This document shows positions 18,164-27,300 of a DNA stretch of 64,000 bases, piece by piece. The stretch covers positions 62,001 through 126,000 of the forward strand of contig NZ_JABUXW010000011.1 of the NCBI RefSeq assembly GCF_014897585.1, read 5' to 3'. Source of the DNA: Brachybacterium tyrofermentans. GTDB lineage: Bacteria; Actinomycetota; Actinomycetes; Actinomycetales; Dermabacteraceae. The first letter of the stretch is position 1. Each line of letters starts with the position of its first letter. The notes beneath the pieces were generated by a model that saw nothing but the letters and a program-made list of their open reading frames with translations, was not told the origin of the DNA and searched no databases. Position numbers and translations under genes: made by a program.

Positions 18164-19552
18164 ATGAGCACCGAAGGACTTTCCGCAGCGCAGAAGAAGA
18201 TGGCCGACGAGGGGGTCGCACAGACCGCGATCGACGTCTTCTCCCATTACTACGGGCAGCTCGAGGACGGGGTCACCGGCTCCATCCCCGAGGACACCAT
18301 CGAGCCCTACCTCGACCCGCCGCTGCTCGAGGACGTCTCGATCGATCCCGCGCACGCCAAGCAGGTCTTCGACCAGCTCGCGATCATCAACCTCAACGGC
18401 GGCCTGGGCACCTCGATGGGCCTGGACCGTGCCAAGTCGCTGCTGCCGGTGCGCGAGGGGAAGACCTTCCTGGACCTCATCGTCGAGCAGGTCCTCGCCG
18501 CCCGCCGCGGCACGGGCTCGCGCCTGCCGCTGATCTTCATGAACTCCTTCCGCACCCGCGAGGACACCCTCGAGGTGCTCGCGAAGTACGAGGACCTGCC
18601 CGTGGGCGACCTGCCCCTGGACTTCCTGCAGAACAAGGAGCCCAAGCTCCGGGTCGACGACCTCACCCCGGTGGACTGGGAGGCGGACCCGACGCTCGAG
18701 TGGTGCCCGCCCGGACACGGCGACATCTACACCGCTCTGCAGACCTCCGGCCTGCTCCAGCAGCTGCTGGACGCCGGTTTCAAGTACGCCTCGGTCTCCA
18801 ACTCGGACAACCTCGGCACCGTGCCCAATCCGGTGATCGCCTCCTGGTTCGCCGCCACCGGCGCGCCGTACGCGGCAGAGCTGTGCCGTCGCACCCCCGC
18901 GGACCGCAAGGGCGGCCACCTCGCCGTGCGCAGGTCCGACGGCCGCCTCATCCTGCGGGACACGGCCCAGACCCCGGCGGAGGAGATGGACTACTTCACC
19001 GACGAGCACCGCCATCCGTTCTTCCACACCAACAACCTGTGGTTCGACCTTGAGCAGATGGCGGCCGTGCTCGAGAAGCAGGGCGGCATCATGGGCCTTC
19101 CGCTCATCCGCAACGAGAAGACTGTGGACCCCGCCGACAAGACCAGCACGCCCGTCTACCAGATCGAGTCCGCCATGGGCGCGGCGATCGAGGTGTTCGA
19201 CGGGGCGACCGCCATCGTGGTGGGGCGCGACCGCTTCCTGCCGGTGAAGGCCACCAGCGACCTGCTCCTCATGCGGTCGGACGTCTATGCGCTCGATGAG
19301 CGCGCGGCACTGGTCCAGCAGGTCGAGTCGGTGCCGACGGTGTCGCTCGCCCCTGACTGCTACAAGCTGATCCAGGACTTCGAACCGCGCTTCCCGCAGG
19401 GTGTGCCGTCCCTCAAGGAGGCCACCAGCCTCGACGTGCAGGGCCGCTGGACCTTCGGTGCGGACGTCTCCGTGTTCGGCGACGCCGTGCTCGGCGACGA
19501 GGGCGGCGAAGTCCCCGAGGGCGCCCGGGTGGGCACGGCCAGCACCTCCTGA
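18164..19552 (+). CDS. UTP--glucose-1-phosphate uridylyltransferase, eukaryote-type
   Basis: The 462-residue enzyme makes UDP-glucose from UTP and glucose 1-phosphate. It belongs to the UDPGP family typical of eukaryotes and some actinobacteria, not the GalU family of most bacteria. The nucleotide-binding loop is [20 protein letters not shown] (about 76-95). Other family segments are [14 protein letters not shown], the sugar-site region SNSDNLGT and [12 protein letters not shown]-terminal part rich in beta structure follows. The start is set by the leaderless TACCCT box. It should feed glycan, trehalose or glycolipid synthesis. A 17-bp tandem array follows right after the stop. Confidence 0.9.
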   Translation: MSTEGLSAAQKKMADEGVAQTAIDVFSHYYGQLEDGVTGSIPEDTIEPYLDPPLLEDVSIDPAHAKQVFDQLAIINLNGGLGTSMGLDRAKSLLPVREGKTFLDLIVEQVLAARRGTGSRLPLIFMNSFRTREDTLEVLAKYEDLPVGDLPLDFLQNKEPKLRVDDLTPVDWEADPTLEWCPPGHGDIYTALQTSGLLQQLLDAGFKYASVSNSDNLGTVPNPVIASWFAATGAPYAAELCRRTPADRKGGHLAVRRSDGRLILRDTAQTPAEEMDYFTDEHRHPFFHTNNLWFDLEQMAAVLEKQGGIMGLPLIRNEKTVDPADKTSTPVYQIESAMGAAIEVFDGATAIVVGRDRFLPVKATSDLLLMRSDVYALDERAALVQQVESVPTVSLAPDCYKLIQDFEPRFPQGVPSLKEATSLDVQGRWTFGADVSVFGDAVLGDEGGEVPEGARVGTASTS

Positions 19553-19559
19553 CTTCCCG

Positions 19560-19638
19560 CACCGCCCGCCCTCCAGCACCGCCTGCCCTCCGGCCCGCCT
19601 GCCCTCCGGCACCGCCTGCCCTCCAGCACCGCCTGACC
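19560..19638. repeat. 17-bp tandem repeat, about 4.6 copies
   Basis: Units of CACCGCCTGCCCTCCRG run from eight bases after the pyrophosphorylase stop to 19638. One unit is a base short and the last ends in CACCGCCTGACC. From here to 20045 I see no supported gene, only the repeats and hairpins listed separately. Confidence 0.85.
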
Positions 19639-19718
19639 GCAGTTACCCGCATCCGTGTCCGTGCGATCGTTCGGTCGTCGGGACGGCTTCCCCGCAGGGC
19701 TGCCTGGTGCGATGCCTA

Positions 19719-19777
19719 TCGAGTGCGTCCTTGGCGTTGCCCTAGGACTGCTTATCCAGCTCCAAGGACGCACTCGA
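19719..19777. repeat. Long-loop hairpin, copy 1 of GTGCGTCCTTGG family
   Basis: A perfect 16-bp inverted repeat, TCGAGTGCGTCCTTGG (19719-19734) and its complement (19762-19777), surrounds a 27-base loop. A related hairpin lies at 21319-21375, on the other side of the nuclease-like gene. It may act as a terminator or be a small repeated element. Confidence 0.7.
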
Positions 19778-19893
19778 CGAGGGCACGGGGGTCTGGCGCC
19801 TCTGCTGAGAGCGGCGCGCTTCCACTGAGGGCGGCGCGCTTCAGCGTCTCGCGATCGACAGCCGAGGCACGTCGACAGTTGGCGCTGACGGTA

Positions 19894-19939
19894 TCTGTGT
19901 TCCTCTGTGTTCCTCGGTGTTCCTCTGTGTTTCTCTGTG
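19894..19939. repeat. 10-bp tandem repeat, about 4.6 copies
   Basis: TCTGTGTTCC is repeated head to tail from 19894, with one or two changes in the third and fourth units and a partial fifth. It lies 150 bases upstream of the nuclease-like gene and is noticeably T-rich for this genome. Confidence 0.8.
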
Positions 19940-19956
19940 CGCCGCGGACCCGCGTC

Positions 19957-19991
19957 GTCAGCTGGGGAGGAAGGGTTCGTCCCCAGCTGAC
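19957..19991. promoter_or_regulatory. 12-bp inverted repeat upstream of nuclease-like gene
   Basis: GTCAGCTGGGGA (19957-19968) and its exact complement (19980-19991) enclose an 11-base loop, 55 bases before the next start codon. It could be an operator or a terminator. No T-run follows. Confidence 0.45.
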
Positions 19992-20045
19992 CTGCGATGT
20001 GTGCACAACCCGACGAGCCGCGTTCAGGTGTTCGATGCTGTCGGT

Positions 20046-21068
20046 ATGCCGAGCCGACCGCGTCCCCTTCCTCCAGATCTGCCCTTCGCCGCCTTCACGA
20101 CGGAGGAGGCGACGGGGCTCGATGTCTCCAGCGCTCGGCTGAGGGCGTCAGATCTGCGCTCCGTGGCCCGTGGGCTGTGGGCTCGTCGCGACCTCCCGCT
20201 CACCGAGCTGGATATCGTCGCCGCGTACTGCCGCCAGGACCCCGCGGTCTTCGCCGCCGGGCTCACGGCTGCTCGACTCTGGAAGTTCCCGCTGCCCGGC
20301 GCCCTGTCCGAGGACGTCGTCGAGCCTGTCAGGTCGACCGGGCATAGGTCGGGTCGATCCGTGTTCAGACCGCGCGGGAACTGGGTGGACACCCGTATCC
20401 ATCTGGCGACTGCCGGCGTACGGCGTCGGGAGACGGCACTCCTGAGGTGGAGCCTCCTCCCGATGGAGCCGACCCTGCTCGGCAGCGACTCCGGAGTACG
20501 GATCACCTCGAGGATCCGGACATACCTCGATCTGGCCGGGACACTGCGTCAGGACGCGCTCGTGGCCATCGGCGATCATCTGGTGCGGAGGCCGCGCTCG
20601 AAGTTCGAGGGTCGCGCCGAGCCCTACACCACGTGCGTCGATCTCGCGGACGCAACGCAGCGGTTCTCGGGCCGTGGTGCCCGGAAGCTGCGTCGGGCGG
20701 TGGATCAGGTCCGAACCAGCAGTGATTCTCCCGCGGAGACCAGGCTCCGCCTCGCCCTCGTCGCTGCTGGCCTGCCGGAGCCGCTGGCCAACGTGCGCAT
20801 CTCGGGGCCGGTGGAGGCGGACGAGGGGCCATGCGATCTGGGCGAGCCCGACCTGCACTGGCCGCAGTGGAAGGTTGTCGTCGAGCATGAGGGCCCGCAC
20901 CATCTCCGGGCCGAGCAGCTGGCCAAAGACATCTCACGGGGAGATCGCCGTCGAGCGGCAGGATGGCAGGAGGTGCGGACCACAGCGGACGATCTGTCCT
21001 TCGGCTGCCGAAAGGCGGTGGCGCGCGTTCGCGCCGCCCTCGTCGCAGGAGGGTGGAGACCGTCGTGA
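20046..21068 (+). CDS. DUF559-type (PD-(D/E)XK-like) nuclease-domain protein
   Basis: This 340-residue protein fits a common actinobacterial architecture. An N-terminal part with helix-turn-helix character (residues about 12-60, AFTTEEATGLDVSSARLRAS) resembles AbiEi-type proteins. A C-terminal DUF559-like domain carries D269 and then E280-H-E282-GPHH, an arrangement like the Asp/Glu metal site of Vsr and PD-(D/E)XK nucleases. ATG 20046 has GATGCT six bases upstream, an imperfect leaderless box. The role is unproven. Such genes are often called antitoxin-like or endonuclease-domain proteins. It stands alone inside a repeat-dense island and is flanked by two related hairpins, suggesting an accessory gene. 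Confidence 0.7.
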   Translation: MPSRPRPLPPDLPFAAFTTEEATGLDVSSARLRASDLRSVARGLWARRDLPLTELDIVAAYCRQDPAVFAAGLTAARLWKFPLPGALSEDVVEPVRSTGHRSGRSVFRPRGNWVDTRIHLATAGVRRRETALLRWSLLPMEPTLLGSDSGVRITSRIRTYLDLAGTLRQDALVAIGDHLVRRPRSKFEGRAEPYTTCVDLADATQRFSGRGARKLRRAVDQVRTSSDSPAETRLRLALVAAGLPEPLANVRISGPVEADEGPCDLGEPDLHWPQWKVVVEHEGPHHLRAEQLAKDISRGDRRRAAGWQEVRTTADDLSFGCRKAVARVRAALVAGGWRPS

Positions 21069-21125
21069 GCCCGTGAGCCCGTGAGCCCGTGAGCCCGTGA
21101 GCCCGTGAGCCCGTGAGCCCGTGAG
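21065..21125. repeat. 8-bp tandem repeat GTGAGCCC, 7.6 copies
   Basis: Seven perfect head-to-tail copies and five further bases start on the stop codon of the nuclease-like gene (TGA 21066-21068). Each unit carries a TGA, which falls in a different frame each time because eight is not a multiple of three. Confidence 0.92.
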
Positions 21126-21318
21126 GAGTGGCCCGTGGCCGGTGGCCCGTGAAGAGCGGTACGCGAGACCAAGCAGGGGACGCGGACCGTGGAGTGCGGT
21201 ACACGTGACCAGACAGGGACGCGGCTCGTGGAGAAGATCGATGGGCACCGGGCGGGCTTGAGCGGGATCCGGGCAGGACCCAGCCGCGCACCTCGGGCGG
21301 ATGTCAGATATCGCTCTT

Positions 21319-21375
21319 CCAGTGCGTCCTTGGCGCGCCCTCCGCTGGTCGAGGACAGCGCCAAGGTCGCACTGG
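21319..21375. repeat. Long-loop hairpin, copy 2 of GTGCGTCCTTGG family
   Basis: CCAGTGCGTCCTTGGCG (21319-21335) pairs with 21359-21375 with one mismatch around a 23-base loop. The core GTGCGTCCTTGG is identical to that of the hairpin at 19719-19777. Confidence 0.7.
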
Positions 21376-21650
21376 GACCGCTGGGACCGCTGGGACCGCT
21401 GGACCGCTGGACCGCTGGACCGCTGGTCCGCTGGTCCGCTGGTCCGCTGGTCCGCTGGTCCGCTGGTCCGCTGGTCCGCTGGTCCGCTGGTCCGCTGGTC
21501 CGCTGGGCTGCTGGGGCCGCTGGGGCTGCTGGGCCGCTGGAGCCGCTGAGTTGCTAGAGCCGCTGGGGCCGCTGGGCCGCTGGGCCGCTGGGCCGCTGGG
21601 CCGCTGGGCCGCTGGGGCTGCTGGGCCGCTGGGCCGCTGGGCCGGCCCTG
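21376..21650. repeat. 8-9-bp minisatellite, about 32 units
   Basis: Units run head to tail from the second hairpin almost to the end of the convergent mannanase gene. First come CTGGGACCG and CTGGACCG types, then ten perfect copies of CTGGTCCG (21423-21502), then degenerate CTGGGCCG types. ORFs across it are low-complexity artefacts. I see no gene between 21069 and 21652. Confidence 0.92.
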
Positions 21651-21652
21651 GC

Positions 21653-22966
21653 TCAGCTCAGGTGCGTCCACTGCCGCCGCGGGGTGGCGGCGAGGGCGAG
21701 GGTGCGGGCGAAGCCGGCCTGGTCGAGCAGGTGGGTGCCGACGTCGGTCTCGCGGGAGCCGATGACCAGGTCCGTCTCCGGATCGCGCCGGTCCTCCCAC
21801 AGCCGCTGAGCGTAGGCCTGCGTGATCTTCCGACCCTGGACCCGAGCGCCCAGGATCGACTCGGCCATCAGGAGGTTCGACAGCAGGATGGCGTTGAACT
21901 GGATCGGCTGCTCGTCGAATCCCGCCCCCGTGGTGTAGGGGTCGTAGTAGGCGACGATCGATCGGGCCAGCGCCAGCGCGTTGTCCCGGTGCGTCGCATC
22001 GCCGGTGAGCTCGTAAGCGAGAGCCTCGCAGCCCAGCGGGACCCCCTGGTTGTAGGTCCAGAAGGTCCTGTCGATCTTCCCCTCGAGATCGATGTTGTCC
22101 CAGAACAGCCCGACGTCGGGATCGAGCAGGGTGTCCCGGCCCCAGGCCATCCAGCGCAGGGCGTCCTCGAGCGCGCTCTCGTCGCCGGTGAGCTGATGGA
22201 TGCGCAGCGCCACCTTCGCCGAGGGGAAGGTCGAGACCGTGTTGCGGGAGTGGTTCCAGTCCCCCTGGGTCCAGAAGATCCCGCCGGGGGAGGGCAGCGA
22301 GGGATCGGTCGACTCCCCGGAGCGGAACAGCTCCAGGAGTTCGACCGCCCGATCCAGGTCCCCGGCGGCGCCGCCGCTGACCAGGTGCTGCTCGATCTCG
22401 AGCAGGGCGATCCAGTCGTTGTCGTCGTAGAAGAAGTCGCCGTTGGCGCCCTGCTGCGAGTCCGTGGCGGCGGTGTATCCCGGCACACCGGTCGTCCCGC
22501 CCTGCGGGTACCAGTAGTGCTCCTGGGCGCGGATCAGCGCCGCGTCGGCGGCGTCGAGATCGAGATCGCCGAGATCGGCCGACGGGCCGCCCGCGTCCAG
22601 TGCGGTGATCAGCTCGGTGACGGCGGCGCGGGCCTGGGAGAGCGGCCAGACGTAGGTGAACTCCGGGTCGTCCGCCTGGCGGGGGAAGCGTTCGATGAGC
22701 ATGTCCGGATCGGTCTCGGCCGGGAAGTTCGTGAGCAGGGCGCGGGTCGCGTCGACCGCGCGCTGGGAGGTCTCGCGCGGCGACGGGGCCTTGCCGCCCT
22801 CGGGGTCCATCTCGGTCACGGCAGGATCGGTCCTCTCGGTCGGTGCGGGGAGGGCGGGCGCGGCCAGGGCAGGTGCGGCCAGAGCAGGCGCAGCGCTCAG
22901 CGCCCCGCCTCCGAGCGCGGTGGCAGCGAGGACGGTGCGCCGTGACGGCGCGGACGGGATGGGCAT
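21653..22966 (-). CDS. Secreted GH76 alpha-1,6-mannanase-like protein
   Basis: The 437-residue protein starts with a twin-arginine-type signal, SRRTVLAATALGGGALSAAP, followed by an Ala/Pro-rich segment. It is therefore exported, and no cell-wall anchor is seen. The rest is a GH76 alpha/alpha barrel. The catalytic Asp pair is D181-D182 in FFYDDNDWIALLEIE, where the family has YDD(E/Q)xWW. Downstream family segments are FWTQGDWNHSRNTVST and TFWTYNQGVPLGCEAL. It probably degrades alpha-1,6-mannan, either fungal or from actinobacterial lipomannan. AGAGGTG precedes the ATG. A minisatellite abuts its 3' end. Confidence 0.86.
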   Translation of the reverse strand: MPIPSAPSRRTVLAATALGGGALSAAPALAAPALAAPALPAPTERTDPAVTEMDPEGGKAPSPRETSQRAVDATRALLTNFPAETDPDMLIERFPRQADDPEFTYVWPLSQARAAVTELITALDAGGPSADLGDLDLDAADAALIRAQEHYWYPQGGTTGVPGYTAATDSQQGANGDFFYDDNDWIALLEIEQHLVSGGAAGDLDRAVELLELFRSGESTDPSLPSPGGIFWTQGDWNHSRNTVSTFPSAKVALRIHQLTGDESALEDALRWMAWGRDTLLDPDVGLFWDNIDLEGKIDRTFWTYNQGVPLGCEALAYELTGDATHRDNALALARSIVAYYDPYTTGAGFDEQPIQFNAILLSNLLMAESILGARVQGRKITQAYAQRLWEDRRDPETDLVIGSRETDVGTHLLDQAGFARTLALAATPRRQWTHLS

Positions 22967-23088
22967 GACGAGGCACCTCTGTGCGGTCGGAGCGGGATCG
23001 GTCCCGCCCTACGCTAGCCGCGGGCGTGACCTGTCGCACAGCGTTTGGTCGAGAGTCTGGAACGGGCCACGGCAGAGCGCCCCTCGGG

Positions 23089-24234
23089 TCAGGACCTGGC
23101 AGTCGTCGGGCGCGACGAGGCGTCCGGCTTCTCCTCCGGCTTCTCCTCGGGCTTCACCAGCAGGTGCCCGATGGGTGGATCCGTCACCCAGCGCGTCAGC
23201 CGGCCCACGATCCCCGAGCCCAGGATCGCCGTGAGGAGCAGCGCTGCGACGACCAGGCCGAGGGTTCCCCACCAGGTCGAGGTGATGTCCGGCACCTCGT
23301 CGGCGTACCGGAACGAGACCAGGACGAGAGGATGCAGCAGATACACGGTCAGCGAGCGTTCACCCAGCGTCGTCAGCGGTGAGCGGCCCCGCGGCGTCAC
23401 GATCAGCAGGGCGAGGGCGCCGATCACCCCGACTGCGAGGACGGCGAGGCGCAGGACCATGCCGATGAGCAGCCCGTTGTCCTCGTCGTACGCCTCGCGG
23501 AGGAAGAAGATCGACGTGCTGAAGTCCTCCCGCATCAGAACGGTGCAGACGAGGGCCCCCAGCAGCACGAGCGCTCCCAGCCAGCGGTGGCGGAAGGCCT
23601 TGAGCCGCTCGAGCATCTGCGGCGTGCACACGAGGCCGACCACGAAGAACGGCAGCATGCTCACCAGCCGGCCCACGGTGAGGGTCGAGTCGAGTCCCGG
23701 ATCGAGCGGGGAGATCACGGCGATCGCGACGGCGAACACCAACGGGTGGCGCAGCTGGCGCAGCACAGGGGTCGCCAGACGCCACAGCATCAGTGCCAGC
23801 AGGAACCACAGCGTCCAGGCCGGCAGGAAGAGCTGGAGGTGGTACTGGTCGCCGAGCAGGACCATCTTGGCGAACTCGTGGATCAGCTGGAAGATCACAT
23901 ACGGCACGACCATCGAGGTGAGCAGACGGCGCACCTGTCGGGGCTCATTGCGGTACGAGCGGGAGAGGAACCCCGAGATCATGACGAAGCCCGCCATGTG
24001 GAACGAATAGATCCAGGTGTAGATGGTGTCCGGGAGCATCTCGGAGGACTGGAAGAAGCTCTCGATCGTATGCCCGACGACCACCAGGGTGATCAGGATG
24101 CCGCGCGCATTGTCGAGGAACGGGTCCCGGGGCGGACGGGCCGCCGTCGTACGGGACGTCGTCGTGCGGGCCCCCGAGGTCGAGGCATCGCCCGGGGTCT
24201 CGGGGTGCGGGGATGCCGGGTCGCCGTCGGGCAT
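23089..24234 (-). CDS. Acyltransferase 3 family membrane protein
   Basis: This 381-residue integral membrane acyltransferase is related to fucose 4-O-acetylases and OatA-like enzymes. The catalytic-type His is in NARGILITLVVVGHTIESFF (about 43-62). About ten hydrophobic helices follow. The N-terminal 35 residues and the C-terminal tail, EEKPEEKPDASS, are charged and cytoplasmic. It should O-acetylate a cell-surface sugar, but the acceptor is unknown. The ATG at 24234 has GAAGGAG upstream. It lies between the mannanase and putA on the same strand, with gaps of about 100 bases on either side. Confidence 0.82.
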   Translation of the reverse strand: MPDGDPASPHPETPGDASTSGARTTTSRTTAARPPRDPFLDNARGILITLVVVGHTIESFFQSSEMLPDTIYTWIYSFHMAGFVMISGFLSRSYRNEPRQVRRLLTSMVVPYVIFQLIHEFAKMVLLGDQYHLQLFLPAWTLWFLLALMLWRLATPVLRQLRHPLVFAVAIAVISPLDPGLDSTLTVGRLVSMLPFFVVGLVCTPQMLERLKAFRHRWLGALVLLGALVCTVLMREDFSTSIFFLREAYDEDNGLLIGMVLRLAVLAVGVIGALALLIVTPRGRSPLTTLGERSLTVYLLHPLVLVSFRYADEVPDITSTWWGTLGLVVAALLLTAILGSGIVGRLTRWVTDPPIGHLLVKPEEKPEEKPDASSRPTTARS

Positions 24235-24332
24235 GGAGCTCCTTCGAGCTGGTACTCAAGAATGACGGGAGCAGAGTACGACCTCGTGCTGCTGTCGTCC
24301 CCCAGGTGCGCCCGGCAGGCTCCGGACGTGTC

Positions 24333-27300
24333 TCAGGCGTCGCCGCGCAACCACCCTCGGCCGCCGGTGAGGTCCAAGGGTTCGGGCAGCGGGTTGCCGT
24401 AGCGGTGGTTCGTCGCGCTGATCGCCTGCTCGTGCAGGAAGGTCAGCATTTCGACCCGTGCGGAGACCACGACGGCACCGGTGAACAGGGCGACCGTGAT
24501 GTGCTCCGCGATGGCGGACCGCAGGGCAGGGTCCGCCTCCCCGATCAGCCGCACGCGGGCCTGCTCCAGATCCGGGATGCGCAGCGCGAAATCCGCGGCG
24601 CCCTCGACGAGGACCTGGGTGGATTCGAGGCCCGAAGCGGTGGCGACCGCCGCCAGCTCGGCATCGGCGACCGAGACCTCCACGTCGGCACCCACGGTCG
24701 CCGCGGCGTGCAGTACGCGGGTCAGCTCCGCCGGCGCGGTCCCGGGAGCGGCGCGCACCAGGACCGGCAGGGGCAGGTACCGCAGCACGTTGATCTCCCC
24801 GTGCAGCTGCTGCAGATCGCGCGGTGCGAACGCGGAGGACCAGTGCTCCCGGTCCGAGTGGCGGGCGCGCTCGAGCCACGCCTCGTCCTGGCCCGGAACG
24901 CGCGGCGCGGCATCGGCGGCGTCCATCAGGTGCACCAGGTAGTTGGGGCCGCCGGCCTTCGCCGTCTGACCGATCGCGGAGCGCTTCCAGCCGCCGAAGG
25001 GCTGGCGCTGCACGATCGCTCCGGTGATCCCGCGATTGACGTACAGGTTCCCGGCCTCCACGTGCTCCGTCCACCAGGCGACCTCGGCAGGCTCCAGGGA
25101 GTGCAGGCCGGCGGTCAGCCCGAAATCGGTGCCGTTCTGGATGCGCATCGCCTCCTCGAGGGAGCCGGCGTGCATGATGCCCAGCACCGGACCGAAGTAC
25201 TCGGTGCGGTGGAAGGCGGAACCCTCCTCGACACCGGTGCGCACACCGGGGGTGAAGAGGCGGCCGCTGTCGTCCAGCTGCCGGGGGCGGGCGAGCCAGG
25301 ATTCGCCGTCGCCGAGCTCCGTGAGACCCGAGGCGAGCTTCTCGCCGGGCTGCTCGATGACCGGTCCCATCTGCACGGTCGCATCCGTCGGCTCGCCCAC
25401 GTGCAGGCTGAGCACGGCGTCGGCGAGCTGGGCGGAGAAGCGGCGGGACTGGGACACGGAGCCGACGGCGATGACCAACGACGCCGCCGAGCACTTCTGG
25501 CCGGCATGGCCGAAGGCGCTCGCGGCGACATCGTGGGCGGCCAGGTCGAGATCGGCGTGCGGAGTGACGATGATGGAGTTCTTGCCGCTGGTCTCGGCCA
25601 GGATCCGCAGCTCGGGCCGCCAGGAGGCGAACAGCGCGGCCGTGTCCGATGCTCCGGTGAGGACGAGCTGGTCGATGCGGGGGTCGGAGATCAGCGCCCG
25701 CCCCACCTCGTCCTCGGGGACATCGACGAGCGTGAAGACGTCCTGCGGCACTCCGGCCTCGTGGAAGAGACGGCCCAGGAGGGCTCCGCAGCGGCGGGCC
25801 TGGGGCGCCGGCTTCATGATCACGGCGCTTCCGGTGACGAGGGCGGCGAGGGCGCCTCCGGTGGGGATCGCGACCGGGAAGTTCCACGGCGGGGTGACCA
25901 GCGTGAGCGGTCGCGGGGAGAAGGTGACGTCCTTCAGGGCGGCGAGCCGCTCCGCCTGCTCCGCGTAGTAGAGGGCGAAGTCGATCGCCTCGCTGACCTC
26001 GGGGTCTCCCTGCTCGAGGGTCTTGCCGGTCTCCGAGGCCATCACTTCGAGCAGGTCGCCGCGATGCGCGGAGAGCGTGCCGGCGACGCGGCGCAGGATC
26101 AGGGCGCGCTTCTCCACGTCGAGGGCGGCCCACCCCTGCCCCGCGGCGAGCGCCCGCGTGATCGTGCTGCGGACCCCCTCCACCGTCTCGATCCGCGCCG
26201 CACGCGCCTCGTCCTCCCCGAGCGAGGAGCTGCGGATGCGATGCGTGATCTGCTCGGCCCATTCCTGGTTCGCGGGAGTCGAGAGGTCGGTGTCCGGGGT
26301 GTTGCGGAAGGCGCCGGGAACGGAGGGCAGGGCTGAGCTCCCCAGCTGGGCGAGGGCGCCCTGCGTCTCGGTGGAGCGGTCCTGATCGCGATGGGTGGGC
26401 AGCGAGGATTCCCGGAGGGCGCGGTCCAGCGCCCTGGCGAACCGCTGCTGCTCCCGCTCGAACAGGTCCGCCTGGGTGTCGAGCTCGAAGGCCGCCGAGA
26501 GGAAGTTCTCCGAGGAGGCGTTCTCCTCGAGGCGACGCACGAGGTAGGACACGGCGACGTCGAAGTGCTGCGGGTGGACGACGGGCACGTACAGGCGCAT
26601 GGTGCCGGTCGCCTCCCGGACCACGGCCTGCTGACCGGGAGCCATCCCGGCGAGCATCTCGAACTCGACGCCGCTGCCGGCCCCCGCAGGGATCCCGCGC
26701 TCTCCCATGAGCAGATGCGCGAAGGCGACGTCGAACAGGTTGTGGCCGGCCACCCCGAGATGCACGGCGGCGAGCTGCTCGGGATGGAGGGCGTCCAGGA
26801 GCACCCGCTTGTACTGGGCGTCGGTCTCCTCCTTGCTGAGCAGCGGCGCCTGCATCCAGCCGTGCACGGAGGCGTCGACCTTCTCCATCGCGAGGTTCGC
26901 GCCCTTGACCAGGCGCACCTTGATCGGAGCGCCGCCGTCGGCCACCCGGCGCTCGGCGAAGCGTCGCAGCCGAGCCATCGCCGACGGGGCGTCGGGGAGG
27001 TAGGCCTGGAGCACGATGCCGGCAGGCATCCGGGAGAGCTCGGGACGGTCCAGGAGCTTCTCGAAGACCTGCAGGGTCAGCTCGAGGTCGCGGAACTCCT
27101 CCATGTCCATGTTCAGGAACGTGGGATGGTCCCCGTGAGCCGCCTCGAGGTACAGCGGGAGCAGCGTCTCGACGATGTGGTCGACGGTCTGCGCGGCCGC
27201 CCACAGCGGCAGATGATCCACGATCGAGGAGACCTTGATCGAGGCGTAGTCGACGTCGTGCCGGGCGACGAGCTCGCGCACGCCCTGCAGCCGACGGGTC

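Noticed and set aside
15539-19612. 1357-codon minus-strand ORF and a 1178-codon one at 13350-16886
   Set aside because: Both are long open frames of a high-GC genome. The first contains metG plus an antisense extension. The second contains the Fic gene joined to shadow frames of metG and the transporter.
21423-21502. Array of Chi recombination sites
   Set aside because: CTGGTCCG resembles GCTGGTGG only in part, and Chi of E. coli is not known to work in actinobacteria.
21069-21652. Low-complexity ORFs across the minisatellites
   Set aside because: They encode only repeats such as RWSAGPLV and shift frame with unit length; no start signal or conserved domain is present.
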